The notes beneath the pieces are model-generated. The model saw only the letters and a list, made by a program, of their open reading frames with translations, was not told the DNA's origin and made no database searches. Positions 7,608 through 20,600 of a DNA stretch of 22,986 nucleotides are shown piece after piece; position 1 is the first letter of the stretch; the number at the start of each line of letters is the position of its first letter. This DNA is from Mycobacterium sp. (GTDB lineage Bacteria > Actinomycetota > Actinomycetes > Mycobacteriales > Mycobacteriaceae). Made by a program: the position numbers and the translations under genes. Location: the NCBI GenBank assembly GCA_025965815.1, contig JAOPWF010000813.1:1-22986 (forward strand). Reading direction: 5' to 3'.

Positions 7608-9056
7608 TCAGGCCGATCTCAGATCAAGGGCTTCGACTCTGGCAACGGGTCTCGCTGCCCCGCGACCGTCGGCGACACGGACGTACACGGATTTCATGGC
7701 CTCCACGTACCGGGTGACCGATTCGCGGGCGATCGGGTTGTTCGGGAACGCCACTGTCACCGTGGTCTCCTCGACCCGATTCACCCACATGCCGACTTGA
7801 TGTGCAGACCTGGCGTCGCTGTACACCTTGCCGTTCAGCGCCTCCCATTGAGCGATGATGACCGGAGACAGCGGAGGAAGGCCGGCGTCGAGGTAGGACA
7901 GCATGGGAACGCCTGGTTCAGGGGTCCTGAGGCCCAGCTTGGACTCCGCCAATTCCAATACCCGATCAAACGGGACATTTGCCAGGCCAGTACCCGAATC
8001 GAAGGAAGCCTGAGCGGCGCGGGCGGTTTCACCGAACGATGTTGCGTCAACCGGCACGGTGATCGGAATCAAACCGGTGAACCAACCTGTAGTCATGAAT
8101 TCGGCTGCAGTGCGACGCGTCGTCGTGGGAGTAACCACGTAATACGTTTCAGCGCCGGTCAATTCATGCTCTGCAAACGCGGCACAGGCAACCACCCCGC
8201 CGCTGAACCGGGCACCGGCCGCCATGCACGCGGATTCGAAGCGGTCTGTCTGCGCTTTGTCCATCAGCCGTATGGTGAGCATGTCGCCACCGCAGGGCAC
8301 CGATGAGTCACCGAGCGGCAGCGCGAAGTGCGGCATGGTGCCATCGTTGTTCTGGGCGAACTGGATCCATGCCCGCACCTCTGGGGACTCTAAAGTCAGA
8401 GCGGATAAGTACTGATGCTGCCGGACACAGAAAAGGTCGTACTTACCAGCGTCCGGCAGCTGGATGGGGGCCGCGCCTGACACCAGGGCGGCGTACATCA
8501 TATGGATCTCTACTAGCACCAAACTCATGAACATCGCGTCGGTGTGGACATGGTCGACACTGACATAGAAAGTGAAGTGGTCGGCGCGTTGAATGATCCC
8601 AAAGTGAAAGCATTCCCACTGCAGTGGATCCGGGGTGGCCAGCACGTGGTCTCGCCATTGCGTCGGCGTCATCTCGCCGTGCTCCGTCGGGACGAACTTG
8701 ATATCCCTTGGGTTGCCGATGGTCCGCCGAACGATGTGGTCCGCGTCTTGGTACTCGAACCAACTGTGGTATGTATCGTGCCGACGAACGTACGCATTGA
8801 TGACCTGCGTCATGGCACGGAAATCGCACTGGCCGGCCATGTCCCAGGCGGGAATATTCAGCCGTGCCATATCGGTTCCCCGCGCCTGATGGTCCAGATA
8901 GCTACGAAGATGCTGCGCCTGCTGATAGCTGGCGGGCACCGCACTCAGCGGGGCGTCCCGTACCTTGGCCCGCGTTGCCGGTGACGGGTTCCACGTTACG
9001 AGCGCACCCGGCTCGCCCATCCAGTCATGGATTGATTTTATTGCAACCATTCGCAT
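7608..9056 (-). CDS. PapA-type polyketide-associated acyltransferase
   Basis: This 482-residue protein is clearly of the PapA1/PapA3/PapA4 family. These enzymes take the finished acyl chain from a Mas-like PKS and esterify it to trehalose or a related sugar, which explains the lack of a thioesterase in the PKS next door. Family signatures are IHDWMGEPGALVTWNPSPAT near the start, NAYVRRHDTYHSWFEYQDAD (about 87-106), HFGIIQRADHFTFYVSVDHV (about 151-170) and GGWFTG-like TTGWFTGLIPITVPV. The catalytic motif is DHVHTDAM, with H169 and D173 and with Ala in place of the usual Gly after the Asp. The start may be ATG 9056 or the ATG two codons later (9050); the GGGGA Shine-Dalgarno is better spaced for the second. 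It begins 64 bases after the PKS stop, in the same operon. The protein is cytosolic, with no signal peptide. Confidence 0.93.
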   Translation of the reverse strand: MRMVAIKSIHDWMGEPGALVTWNPSPATRAKVRDAPLSAVPASYQQAQHLRSYLDHQARGTDMARLNIPAWDMAGQCDFRAMTQVINAYVRRHDTYHSWFEYQDADHIVRRTIGNPRDIKFVPTEHGEMTPTQWRDHVLATPDPLQWECFHFGIIQRADHFTFYVSVDHVHTDAMFMSLVLVEIHMMYAALVSGAAPIQLPDAGKYDLFCVRQHQYLSALTLESPEVRAWIQFAQNNDGTMPHFALPLGDSSVPCGGDMLTIRLMDKAQTDRFESACMAAGARFSGGVVACAAFAEHELTGAETYYVVTPTTTRRTAAEFMTTGWFTGLIPITVPVDATSFGETARAAQASFDSGTGLANVPFDRVLELAESKLGLRTPEPGVPMLSYLDAGLPPLSPVIIAQWEALNGKVYSDARSAHQVGMWVNRVEETTVTVAFPNNPIARESVTRYVEAMKSVYVRVADGRGAARPVARVEALDLRSA

Positions 9057-9120
9057 TCCCCTGCTTCAGCGACTCCAGCGACGGCGTTCGGCGGCTCCTT
9101 CGACGCCATCTGATCCGCAA

Positions 9121-12100
9121 TCACGACGGTGCCGTAACGATCGCGTCTTCCGTGGCTGCCGCGAGCAAGTCGCACAAGCGCTGCGCCAACGCCCGAGTAG
9201 TGGTGATGTCGGTTGCACTGATACGTATCCCGGTTTCGGTTTCGATCCGGGTGCGCACTTCGAGTGTGCCCAGGGAGTCCAGGCCGTACTCGGAGAGCGG
9301 TCGGTCAGGATCGACGGAGCGGCGCATTATCAGGCCGATCTGGTCTGAGACCAGTCGACGGAGTCGGGCCGGCCACTCGTCTTGGGGCAACTCGCGCAAC
9401 TCAGCAAGGAATGCACTTGTTTCCGTTCGGCTTTGCCCGATGGACTGGAACGCCTGCGCGAACTTGCTGGTCTGCGCGAACGCCGTCAGCCACGGTGCAC
9501 CCGCCACCGGCGCGTATCCGGTGTACGCGCGATCGTTACGCAGCAATGCCTCAAACGCGTGTGCACCGTCGACGGGGGCGATGGCCATCGCGGTGTCCTC
9601 CGCCATGGCCTGACCACGACCGATCTCGGCCCAGGCTCCCCATGCGACGGCGCTGGCCGGCAGACCCTGGGCACGGCGCCAGTGCGTGAACGCGTCCAGC
9701 CAGCTGTTGGCCGCGGCGTAGGCGCCCTGTCCCGGTGACCCCAACATGGCGGCCGCCGAGGAGAACGAGCAGAACCAGTCCAGCGGCTGAGACATGCTGG
9801 CCTGGTGCAGATTCCAAGCGCCGTGAGCCTTCGGCATCCAGTCATGGTCGATGAGCTCGTCGGTGATGTTGGTCAATGTGGCGTCCTCGACAACCGCCGC
9901 CGCGTGCAACACGCCACGGACACGCAACCCGGTCGACGTTGCGACTGCGACCAGGCGCTCGGCGGTTTCGGCTTCGGCGATATCGCCTCGCTCCACCTCG
10001 ATCTCGGTGCCGCCGCGCCTGATTCGCTCGATGACCACCCGCGCTTCAGGGGTGGGCTCCGAGCGACCGTTGAGGATGATCCGACCGCAGCCGGCCGCGG
10101 CCATCTTCTCGGCCAGGAACAGCCCGAGGCCACCAAGGCCACCGGTGACGATGTAGGCGCCGTCACTGCGGAAGGTCTGCGCTGCCTCCGGCGGCACCAC
10201 CACGCCGATCTCGCCGGTGTGCGGAACGTCGAGCACCAGCTTGCCGCTGTGCCCGGCAGCGCTCATCACCCGGATGGCGGTGCCGCCGTCGTGCAATGGG
10301 TAATGCGTGGCCTCCGGCACAGGCAAAACGCCGTCTGCGATCTGCTGGAACACCGTCTCCAGCAGGCGCCGTAGGACTGCCGGGTTGGTGAGCATCAGCA
10401 GCGCCAGGTCGACGGCGTAGAACGACAGATTGCGGCGGAACGGGAAGAGTCCGAGTCGGGTGTCGCCGTAGATGTCGCGTTTGCCTATTTCGACGAACCG
10501 ACCTCCGAAGGACAGCAGTTCCAGTCCAGCGCGTTGCGCTGCGCCGGTCAGCGAGTTGAGCACGATGTCGACGCCGTAGCCGTCGGTGTCGCGCCGGATC
10601 GCGTCAGCGAACTCGGTGCTACGTGAGTCGTATACGTGCTCGATGCCCATGTCGTGCAGCAATTGTCGACGCTTCGGACTGCCTGCCGTCGCGAAGATCT
10701 CGGCCCCCGCACCCCGCGCAATCGCGATCGCGGCCTGGCCCACGCCACCTGTCGCCGAGTGGATCAACACTTTGTCGCTGGAGGAGATCCGCGCCAGATC
10801 TTGCAGGCTGTACTGGGCGGTGGCGTGCGCGCTGGGTACAGCGGCCGCCTGATCGTCGGTCAGCCCATCGGGAAGGCTGACGGCGAGGTCGGCGTCGCAG
10901 GTGACGAATGTGCTCCACGCGCCTGTGGCTGAGATGCCGGCGACACGGTCTCCGACCCCGTGGTTGGTGACGCCCGGCCCCACTGCGGTCACCACCCCGG
11001 CGAAATCGGCACCGAGTTGCGGCAGCCGTCCCTCGAAGCTCGGGTACCGGCCGAACGCGACCAGGACATCGGCAAAGTTGAGGTTCGATGCTGTGACCGA
11101 AACCTCGATCTGTCCAGGCCCGGGAGGAATCCGATCAAATGCCACCAGTTCCAGCGATTCGATGTCGCCGGGCGTGCGTATCTGCAGGCGCATTCCGTCG
11201 TGCTGGGGGTTGACGACGGTGGTGCGCCGTTCCTCGGGTCGCAAAGGACTCAGGTTCAACCGGGCGGTGTACCACTCGTTGTTACGCCACGCAGTCTCGT
11301 CCTCGTCGGATCCCGACAGCAGTTGGGACGCCAGCTGTGAAACCTCAGTGTCGTCGTCCATGTCGATCTGAGTGGCAGAAAGGTGCGGTTGTTCCATTGC
11401 GATCACCCGCATCAACCCTCGCAGCCCGGCCTGGTCGAGATTGGCGGTCTCGCCGGACAGCACCGTCTGCGCTCCGCTGGTCACGACGAAGAGTCGCGGC
11501 GCCTCTCCCGGGATGTCCGGCAGCACACGGGCGATGCGCACGATATGACGCACGCACTCCAGACCCCGATCCGGGGATTTATCCTCCGGTGCGCCGTTTC
11601 GCGGTGGCGTCACCACGATCACACCGTGGTGCGCGCTCGCCGCGAGGTGACTGCGCAGCCGTTCAGCCTCGGCCGCGTGGTCGGCGTCCTGCGGCCAGGC
11701 CAACGTCGTGACCTCGGCCTTGTGCAGCTTCAGCGCGTCAGCCAGATCGGTCGTCAGCACAGCGGCGGCATCGGATGCTGTGACCAGCAACCAGAAGCCC
11801 ACGTCGACGGTGTCGTCTACCTCGGGAGCTTCCTGCCTGCTCCAGTCGATGGTGAGCAGGCGCTCATTGAGCACCCGATCGCGTTGGCCGGCCTCGGAGG
11901 CACCGCTGCCAAGCCGAAGGCCGGTGACCGACAGCAGGACGGTCCCGTGCTCATCCAGGACGTCGAGGTCGGCCTGGACACCCAGCACGTTGGCACTGGT
12001 CAGGCGTGCGTAGCAGTAGTGCGCATTACGCGTGGGCCCGTAGGCGCGAATCCGACGGACGCCCAGGGGCAACATCATGACGCCGGTGACATCGTTGCGC

Positions 12101-15100
12101 AGGTCCGGATGCGCCCCGACAGCCTGGAAGCAGGCATCCAACAGCGCCGGATGAATCGCGTAGGCCCCCTGTTGAGAGCGGATCGAACCGGGCAGCGCGA
12201 CCTCGGCCAGCACTGAGGTGTCGGATCCGTCGGCAGTGTGGGCGGACACCAGCCCGGCGAAGGCGGGGCCGTACTGAATGCCTCGTTCGTCGTACCACTG
12301 CCGCATCTCCGCGCCTTCGATGCGGTTGGGATGTGCCGCAAGCAGATCCGCCAAGTTGTAAGCGGCGGGCAGTTGGTCGTCCCCGGCGGTCAGAACCGCT
12401 GCGCCGCGCTGCGTCAGCTCGCCGTCCTGATAGGTCTCCACCACGAAGTCCACGACATCCGGCGACACGACCGAGGCCACCGCGGACACTGGTGTCTCAT
12501 CCTCGAGTAACAGGATCTGGTCGAAGGTGACGTCGCGCACTTCGGACGCCTCGCCGAGCACGGCGTCGGCCGCCGCCAAGGCCATTTCGCAGTAGGCGGC
12601 ACCAGGCAGCGCCCCCACGTTGTGGACCTGGTGGTCGCCGAGCCACGGCTGCGCCACGGTGCCGACGTCTGCCTGCCAGACATGGCGTTCCGGCTCCTCC
12701 GGCAGGCGCACGTGGGCGCCGAGGAGCGGATGAACCGCCAGCGCAGAGCCACTATGGGCCTGTTCCTGGCTGTCGCGGGTCAGCAACAGCTGACGGTGCG
12801 TCCACGACGGCAGCGGCGCGTCGACGAGGCGGCCATCGGGATACAACGCAGAGAAGTCAACCGACGCGCCTGCGCCGTGCAGATCGGCGACGAAGCCACG
12901 CAAACCGTCGGGCGACTCCTGCTCGCGTCGCATGCTGGCGAGCGCCGCCAGTGGTACGTCGAGACCCCGGGCAGTCTGCTCGACGGCGTAGGTGAGTAGC
13001 GGATGTGGTGACAGCTCCCCGAAAACCCGATAGCCGTCCTCCAGCGCGGCCTGGACCGCCGCCGCAAACCGCACCGCGTGGCGGAGATTGTCCGCCCAGT
13101 AGTAGGCGTCCCACTCGGCCGGGTCACGCGGGTCGTACAGCGTGGCGGAGTAGTACGGAACCATCGGCTCCATCGGGGTGAGGTCTGCCAGCGCGTCGGT
13201 CAGGTCGTCGAGGATGGGATCGACCTGGGGCGAATGCGAAGCGACGTCGACAGCCACCTCGCGCGCCATCACCCCGCGTTCCTGCCAGTGTTCCACCAGA
13301 TCGCGAATCGACTGGGTGGCACCGCCGACGACAGTCGACTGCGGCGAGGCGATGACGGATAGCACGACATCCCTGACACCACGGGCAGCTAGGTCTGAAA
13401 GCACTTGCTGGGCAGGCAGTTCCACCGAAGCCATTGCTCCGGAACCGGAGATCCGCAGCATCAGCTGTGAGCGACGGCAGATGACCTTCACGGCGTCTTC
13501 GAGCGACAACGCTCCGGCCACCACCGCGGCGGCGACCTCGCCCATCGAATGACCGATGACGGCTCCTGGCCGCACTCCGTAGGACTTCATCGTTTCCGCC
13601 AGTGCAACCTGGACAGCGAATACCGTCGGCTGAACGCGGTCGATGCCGGTCACCTTCTCTGCCGCCGACATCGCCTCGGTCACTGAGAATCCGGACTCCG
13701 CAGCGATCAGCGGTTCGATCCGGGCGACCGTCGCGGCGAACACCGGTTCCGAGGCGAGCAGGCTGGCCCCCATTCCGGCCCATTGGGAACCCTGCCCGGA
13801 AAACACCCACACCGGTCCCCGGTCGCGCTGGCTGACGGCAGCCTGATAAGGGGTCTCGCCGTCGGCGACCTCTCGCAGCGCCTTGACCAGTTCTTCGTGG
13901 CCGGCAGCCAGAACCGCGGTGCGTACCGGCCGGTGCGCGCGCCGCCGCGCCAACGTATAGGCCAGGTCGCACAGCTCGACACTGGCCTTGTGAGCATTTC
14001 CGTCGGCATGCTCAGCGACCCAGTCGGCCAGTCGGCCCGCGGTCCGGCGGAGTTCGTCGGCCGAGGTGGACGACAGCATGAACAGCAGCGGTGAGCCAGC
14101 AGGCTCGTCGGCCGGTGCGACACCCGTCGGAGCGGGGTCCGCGGGCGCCTGCTCGAGGATGGCGTGGACGTTGGTGCCCGACAGCCCGTAAGACGACACC
14201 GCCGCCCGGCGCGGCTGCCCCCCGTTGGTGGGCCAGGGCGTGGCCTCCGTCGGCACGAACAATTTCGTGTCGATGCGGGCCATTTCCTCCGGCATCTCGG
14301 TGAAGTGCAGATTGCGCGGCACCGTGCCGTGCTGCAGGGACAGGACCGCCTTCATGAGTCCGACCGCCCCGGAGGCCGACTGAGCGTGACCGAAGTTGGT
14401 CTTAGCCGATCCCAGTGCGCATGGACCATCGGATCCGTACACCGTGGCCAGGCTCGCGAACTCGATGGGGTCGCCCACCGGCGTCCCGGTGCCGTGTGCC
14501 TCCACCATTCCCACGCTTGCGGGGTCCACCCCGGCGGCTGCAAGGGCGGCCTTGTAGTTGGCGATCTGGGCGGGCGCCGACGGTGTCGCGATGTTGACGG
14601 TATGCCCGTCCTGGTTGGCCGCGGTGCCCCGCACCACGGCCAGGACCCGATCACCGTCGCGCTCGGCGTCCGGCAGTCGCTTGAGCATGAGTATTGCCGT
14701 GGCCTCACCAATGACGAACCCGTCCGCCTTGATGTCGAACGCGTGGCAGTGGCCGGTGGGAGACAACATCCCTTGGGCCGAGCCCGAGGCGAACTTTCGT
14801 GGTTCGAGCATGACCGAAGCGCCGCCGGCAAGGGCGAGGTCGCTTTCGCCGTCCTGCAAGCTGCGGCAGGCCATGTGCACAGCGAGGAGACTGGAGGAAC
14901 ACGCGGAGTCGACCGTGTACGCGGGGCCGTGGACGCCCAGGTGGTACGCGATCCGCCCGGATGCCAGGCTGAAATTGTTGCCGGTGAATCCGTAGGGCCC
15001 CTCGACCTCCCCGGCGTCGGCGGCAAGCAACTGGTAGTCGGCGCCCGTCAGCCCGACAAACACCCCGGTCAGCGATTCGGCAACCGTCGCAGGGTCGATG

Positions 15101-15432
15101 CCTGCGTGCTCCATGGCTTCCCAGGCGGTTTCCAGGAGCAGGCGGTGCTGTGGATCGGTCGAGGTGGCCTCGCGCTCACTGATGTTGAAGAACTCGGCGT
15201 CGAAGCCGCCGACGTCGTCGAGAAAGGCGCCCCATTTGGACACCGAGCGGCCGGGGACGCCTGGTTCCGGGTCGTAGTACTCCTCGGCATCCCAGCGATC
15301 CAGCGGTACTTTGGTGACGTAGTCCTCGCCACGCAGAAGGGCCTCCCACAGCTGGTCAGGAGATTCGATCCCGCCGGGGAGCCGGCACGCCATTCCGATG
15401 ACAGCAACTGGAATCGCTGGCATTTCGCCCAC
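9121..15432 (-). CDS. Mas/Pks5-type iterative polyketide synthase
   Basis: This 2103-residue type I PKS would build multimethyl-branched fatty acids by repeated, fully reducing cycles. Domains in order are: KS (about 7-430; Cys178 in [33 protein letters not shown]); AT (about 540-860; Ser629 in GHSMG; VASHS at 730-734, the type seen with methylmalonyl-CoA); DH (about 900-1190; His934 in [13 protein letters not shown], Asp1099 in LLDACFQ); ER (about 1390-1720; [32 protein letters not shown] near 1558-1563); KR (about 1755-1960; GGLGGLG at 1764-1770, Ser/Tyr pair with Tyr1905 in [11 protein letters not shown]); and ACP (Ser2053 in GLDSLGT). There is no thioesterase, as in Mas (about 2100 residues). 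The GTG start at 15430-15432 is fixed by AAGGAGGG nine bases upstream. The following papA presumably offloads the product. Pks5 of lipooligosaccharide loci is the closest match by context; a Mas or Pks2-like role is possible. Confidence 0.96.
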   Translation of the reverse strand: MGEMPAIPVAVIGMACRLPGGIESPDQLWEALLRGEDYVTKVPLDRWDAEEYYDPEPGVPGRSVSKWGAFLDDVGGFDAEFFNISEREATSTDPQHRLLLETAWEAMEHAGIDPATVAESLTGVFVGLTGADYQLLAADAGEVEGPYGFTGNNFSLASGRIAYHLGVHGPAYTVDSACSSSLLAVHMACRSLQDGESDLALAGGASVMLEPRKFASGSAQGMLSPTGHCHAFDIKADGFVIGEATAILMLKRLPDAERDGDRVLAVVRGTAANQDGHTVNIATPSAPAQIANYKAALAAAGVDPASVGMVEAHGTGTPVGDPIEFASLATVYGSDGPCALGSAKTNFGHAQSASGAVGLMKAVLSLQHGTVPRNLHFTEMPEEMARIDTKLFVPTEATPWPTNGGQPRRAAVSSYGLSGTNVHAILEQAPADPAPTGVAPADEPAGSPLLFMLSSTSADELRRTAGRLADWVAEHADGNAHKASVELCDLAYTLARRRAHRPVRTAVLAAGHEELVKALREVADGETPYQAAVSQRDRGPVWVFSGQGSQWAGMGASLLASEPVFAATVARIEPLIAAESGFSVTEAMSAAEKVTGIDRVQPTVFAVQVALAETMKSYGVRPGAVIGHSMGEVAAAVVAGALSLEDAVKVICRRSQLMLRISGSGAMASVELPAQQVLSDLAARGVRDVVLSVIASPQSTVVGGATQSIRDLVEHWQERGVMAREVAVDVASHSPQVDPILDDLTDALADLTPMEPMVPYYSATLYDPRDPAEWDAYYWADNLRHAVRFAAAVQAALEDGYRVFGELSPHPLLTYAVEQTARGLDVPLAALASMRREQESPDGLRGFVADLHGAGASVDFSALYPDGRLVDAPLPSWTHRQLLLTRDSQEQAHSGSALAVHPLLGAHVRLPEEPERHVWQADVGTVAQPWLGDHQVHNVGALPGAAYCEMALAAADAVLGEASEVRDVTFDQILLLEDETPVSAVASVVSPDVVDFVVETYQDGELTQRGAAVLTAGDDQLPAAYNLADLLAAHPNRIEGAEMRQWYDERGIQYGPAFAGLVSAHTADGSDTSVLAEVALPGSIRSQQGAYAIHPALLDACFQAVGAHPDLRNDVTGVMMLPLGVRRIRAYGPTRNAHYCYARLTSANVLGVQADLDVLDEHGTVLLSVTGLRLGSGASEAGQRDRVLNERLLTIDWSRQEAPEVDDTVDVGFWLLVTASDAAAVLTTDLADALKLHKAEVTTLAWPQDADHAAEAERLRSHLAASAHHGVIVVTPPRNGAPEDKSPDRGLECVRHIVRIARVLPDIPGEAPRLFVVTSGAQTVLSGETANLDQAGLRGLMRVIAMEQPHLSATQIDMDDDTEVSQLASQLLSGSDEDETAWRNNEWYTARLNLSPLRPEERRTTVVNPQHDGMRLQIRTPGDIESLELVAFDRIPPGPGQIEVSVTASNLNFADVLVAFGRYPSFEGRLPQLGADFAGVVTAVGPGVTNHGVGDRVAGISATGAWSTFVTCDADLAVSLPDGLTDDQAAAVPSAHATAQYSLQDLARISSSDKVLIHSATGGVGQAAIAIARGAGAEIFATAGSPKRRQLLHDMGIEHVYDSRSTEFADAIRRDTDGYGVDIVLNSLTGAAQRAGLELLSFGGRFVEIGKRDIYGDTRLGLFPFRRNLSFYAVDLALLMLTNPAVLRRLLETVFQQIADGVLPVPEATHYPLHDGGTAIRVMSAAGHSGKLVLDVPHTGEIGVVVPPEAAQTFRSDGAYIVTGGLGGLGLFLAEKMAAAGCGRIILNGRSEPTPEARVVIERIRRGGTEIEVERGDIAEAETAERLVAVATSTGLRVRGVLHAAAVVEDATLTNITDELIDHDWMPKAHGAWNLHQASMSQPLDWFCSFSSAAAMLGSPGQGAYAAANSWLDAFTHWRRAQGLPASAVAWGAWAEIGRGQAMAEDTAMAIAPVDGAHAFEALLRNDRAYTGYAPVAGAPWLTAFAQTSKFAQAFQSIGQSRTETSAFLAELRELPQDEWPARLRRLVSDQIGLIMRRSVDPDRPLSEYGLDSLGTLEVRTRIETETGIRISATDITTTRALAQRLCDLLAAATEDAIVTAPS

Positions 15433-15441
15433 GTACCTCTA

Positions 15442-15449
15442 CCCTCCTT
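15442..15449 (-). promoter_or_regulatory. Shine-Dalgarno that decides the GTG start of the PKS
   Basis: The minus strand reads AAGGAGGG here, nine bases before GTG 15430-15432 and eighteen before the first in-frame ATG (15421-15423). The spacing favours GTG as the start. It is the strongest ribosome binding site in the operon. Confidence 0.75.
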
Positions 15450-15819
15450 AGCTCTGGTTACCGGAAGCCCGATTGCATTCGGATGCGGAAAAGGAATTCC
15501 CGCCCCCATGCTTTGCCGACCGTTCCGACGCATCGAAACAAGAATCACCGATGCGAATCGGTAGCTTAGCGGTTCTGCTTGATTGCGCAATAAATGAGCC
15601 GCTTCGGGCCGTTCATGCCTCGGGGGTTGTAGTGTCGCAAGCCGCCTCTCGTTGCAGACGTATAGGACTCGATTGGGCGCCCAAATATGGCCTCTGACAA
15701 GGCGACTCTTCACCATCCCGGCTCGCACACCTGCTGCGCCACAAGTCGAGGTTGACGGCGCCGCGCACTCTGGCCACTGATGCACAGACAGTTTAGATTA
15801 GCAACTCGCCCGTAGCTTT

Positions 15820-15835
15820 TGTGATATAAATCATA
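15820..15835. promoter_or_regulatory. CRP/FNR-like palindrome
   Basis: TGTGATATAAATCATA is a 6-4-6 dyad (TGTGAT, ATAA, ATCATA) with one mismatch. It fits the CRP consensus TGTGA-N6-TCACA at nine of ten fixed positions and also contains the FNR core TGAT-N4-ATCA. It overlaps TATGAT on the minus strand, a candidate -10 box for the PKS operon. Mycobacterial CRP (Rv3676 family) uses the same consensus. If used, binding would probably block that promoter. The site lies about 390 bases from the PKS start, so a long leader would be needed. Confidence 0.35.
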
Positions 15836-16120
15836 GCTCTCTGGACAGCTGGGGTTACCGGTACGCCGCCGATACGAGTTTGCTAGAAATGCACTTCTGT
15901 TAAACGGGCTACGTCGCCGCTATTTGCGCCGTATAGGCAAAGCTCAAGGTCAGCTTGTAGAAACGCGCGTCTTTATGCTCGCGACGCGGCAACGGGCAAA
16001 TATTCCAATCGAGGCTCGCAGGTTTCGAATCCCGCACATGGGTGACCTATCTCTGGTTCACCGGGCGCGCCGATGGCCAGTCCGTCGTGCACCAAGGTCG
16101 TCTGACCCGAGGGCAATGCA

Positions 16121-17887
16121 CTAGACCGCGTTGTCGGCGCCGACCTCGGTGCCGTAGCGGCCCGCGTTGAACAGCGACGCCACCGCGCCGATCAGCATCA
16201 TCACGGCGGCGGCGATGAACACCACGACGAGCCCGGAGTGGAACGGCTCGGTGATCAGATGTGGGAAGAACGTCTTGCCCGTCAGCACGTCGGCGTTGAC
16301 ACCGGGCTGCGCCAACGCACCTGAGGGCGTGAGCAACTCGGCGATCGGGTTGTAGCCGAGGAACGCCGCGAACAGGCTGCCGACCGGCGGCAGGTTGGCC
16401 ACGTCGTGCGCGACGGAGCTCGGCACGCCCTGGGCCTGCAACCCGCTGCTCATCGCGCCGGGCAGCGTGTTGGCCAGGCCGACGATCATCAGCGAGAAGA
16501 AGATGCCGATAGACAGCGACGAGCCGGCGTTGAAGAACGTCGCCCGCACACCGGACGCTGCGCCGCGCTCGGCTGCCGGAACGCTGGACATGATCGCCGC
16601 GGTGTTGGGCGCCGTGAAGATGCCGCCGCCCAAGCCGTTGAGGAACACCAGCAGTGCAAAGACCCAGTAGTTGAAGTCGACCGGAATCATCACCAGCGCG
16701 ACGAACGACGCCGCCATCAGCAGCATCCCGCCGACCGTGAAGGGTCGTGCGCCGAAGCGGTCGGACAGCGAGCCTGCCAGCGGACCGGCCACCAGGAAGC
16801 CGACGGTCATCGGAAGCATGTAGATACCGGCCCACAGCGGCGTGGATTCAAAGCTGTAGCCATGCAACGGAAGCCAGATGCCCTGCAGCCAGATGATCAG
16901 CATGAACTGCAGTCCGCCGCGGCCCACCGACGCCATCAATCCGGCGAGGTTACCCATCCCGAACGCCGTCGAACGGAACAGCCGCATGTTGACCATCGGC
17001 TGTGCTACCCGATTTTCGATCAGAACGAACGCCACCAGCAGCAGCACGCCGAACGCGATCGATCCGAGCACCCACGGGTTGGTCCACCCGGTCGTGGAAC
17101 CGCCGTAGGGCTGGATGCCATAGGTGATTCCGGTCAGCAGAACGGTCAGCCCGATACCAAACGTCAAGACCCCAGCCCAGTCCAGGTGCCCGGGCGTCTT
17201 CACACCGAGTTCCTTCAGCGAGCGCACACTCCAGATGGTGCCGAGGATGCCGATCGGCACGCCGACCCAGAAGATCGCGCGCCAGTCCCATTCGGAAAGG
17301 ACGCCGCCGATCAGCAGGCCCAGGAACGACCCGGCCACCGCGGCCACCATGTTCACGCCCAGCGCCATGCCGCGCTGATTCGCCGGGAAGGCGTCGGTCA
17401 AGATCGCCGACGACGACGCCATCAGCATCGCGCCGCCGACGCCCTGCACCACCCGCCAGCCGATCAGCCACAGCGCCCCGCCGCCGAGGTGGAACGGGTC
17501 GAAGGACAGCGCGACGGCGGCGATGGTAAAGACGGCGAAACCGACGTTGTAGATGCGCACCCGGCCGTACATGTCGCCCAGGCGCCCGAAGAGAACCACC
17601 AGCACGGCGGTCACCACCAGGTAGCCCATCAGCATCCACAGCAGGTAACTGACGTTGCCCGGCGACAGCGGGTTCAGGCCGATTCCCCTGAAGATCGCCG
17701 GCAGAGAGATCAGCACAATAGACGCGTTGATCGTGGCAAGCAGCGTGCCAAGCGTGGTGTTGGACAACACGACCCACTTGTAGAACGGGTGGTCGTGATC
17801 AACCGACATGCGCCGCCGCGCGGTCACGTCCTCCGGCGCATCGACGGATTCGCTCTGGGCTTTCGTCATCTCGATCTCAGTCGTCAT
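16121..17887 (-). CDS. DHA2/EmrB-type MFS exporter (14 TM)
   Basis: This 588-residue inner-membrane protein belongs to the major facilitator superfamily, drug:H+ antiporter family 2. About 36 mostly hydrophilic N-terminal residues precede the first helix (WVVLSNTTLGTLLATINASI). Motif A, GRLGDMYGRVRIYNVG, is at 101-116; RVVQGVGGAMLMASSSAILT is at about 145-164; and a GSFLGLLIGG segment (187-195) takes the place of motif C before DWRAIFWVGVPIG. A long polar stretch (about 470-550) separates the last two helices. ATG 17887 has no strong Shine-Dalgarno, and a second ATG six codons later is possible. It is divergent from thiC and 688 bases upstream of the PKS on the same strand. The substrate is unknown: drug or metabolite efflux is likely from the family, and a link to the glycolipid locus is not shown. 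Confidence 0.9.
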   Translation of the reverse strand: MTTEIEMTKAQSESVDAPEDVTARRRMSVDHDHPFYKWVVLSNTTLGTLLATINASIVLISLPAIFRGIGLNPLSPGNVSYLLWMLMGYLVVTAVLVVLFGRLGDMYGRVRIYNVGFAVFTIAAVALSFDPFHLGGGALWLIGWRVVQGVGGAMLMASSSAILTDAFPANQRGMALGVNMVAAVAGSFLGLLIGGVLSEWDWRAIFWVGVPIGILGTIWSVRSLKELGVKTPGHLDWAGVLTFGIGLTVLLTGITYGIQPYGGSTTGWTNPWVLGSIAFGVLLLVAFVLIENRVAQPMVNMRLFRSTAFGMGNLAGLMASVGRGGLQFMLIIWLQGIWLPLHGYSFESTPLWAGIYMLPMTVGFLVAGPLAGSLSDRFGARPFTVGGMLLMAASFVALVMIPVDFNYWVFALLVFLNGLGGGIFTAPNTAAIMSSVPAAERGAASGVRATFFNAGSSLSIGIFFSLMIVGLANTLPGAMSSGLQAQGVPSSVAHDVANLPPVGSLFAAFLGYNPIAELLTPSGALAQPGVNADVLTGKTFFPHLITEPFHSGLVVVFIAAAVMMLIGAVASLFNAGRYGTEVGADNAV

Positions 17888-18061
17888 CGGCAGTCTTCGT
17901 TTCGTATCTACGTGGGCAAGTGCTCGGTATCACCGCGACGGCGCGCCAACCGGAGCGCCGCAAAACGCATATGTTAGCTATACAAAGCATCGCACGCCAA
18001 TTCGTATTCCCCCGCGCTGCTGCCGCGACACTGCGCTACCGTGTGAAGCGCACCACTAATC

Positions 18062-20596
<2,535 letters not shown>

Positions 20597-20600
<4 letters not shown>

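Larger units (their letters stand above)
15433..16120. other. 688-base gene-free region upstream of the PKS operon
   Basis: I see no credible gene on either strand: the open frames are short, lack start signals or overlap the PKS end. The region lies between the stop of the MFS gene and the start of the PKS, both read on the minus strand, so it should hold the operon promoter. The middle (about 15780-15930) is visibly richer in A and T than its surroundings. Candidate minus-strand -10 boxes are TATGAT (plus 15830-15835) and TAAGCT (plus 15564-15569); the latter has TTGCGC 16 bases upstream. Neither has a strong -35. There is no clear terminator after the MFS stop. Confidence 0.5.

Noticed and set aside
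14164..15564. Forward open frame of 466 codons across the KS region of the PKS
   Set aside because: It is antisense to the KS domain with all catalytic motifs intact, and its composition (Arg, Gly, Asp, His) is typical of a shadow frame.
15582..15591. ATTGCGCAAT, a perfect 10-base palindrome in the PKS upstream region
   Set aside because: It is short enough to occur by chance in several kilobases and is not repeated nearby or linked to a good promoter.
16017..16033. tRNA T-arm-like GCAGGTTTCGAATCCCGC, possible tRNA gene or attachment site
   Set aside because: The loop would have eight bases, the stem has an A-C mismatch, and no anticodon arm, D-arm or matching acceptor stem is found upstream. 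At most it is a worn fragment; no integrase or repeat supports an att site.
16406..17977. Forward open frame of 523 codons opposite the MFS gene
   Set aside because: The translation is rich in His, Arg, Gln and Asp and has no membrane or fold signature, whereas the reverse strand encodes a clear 14-helix transporter.
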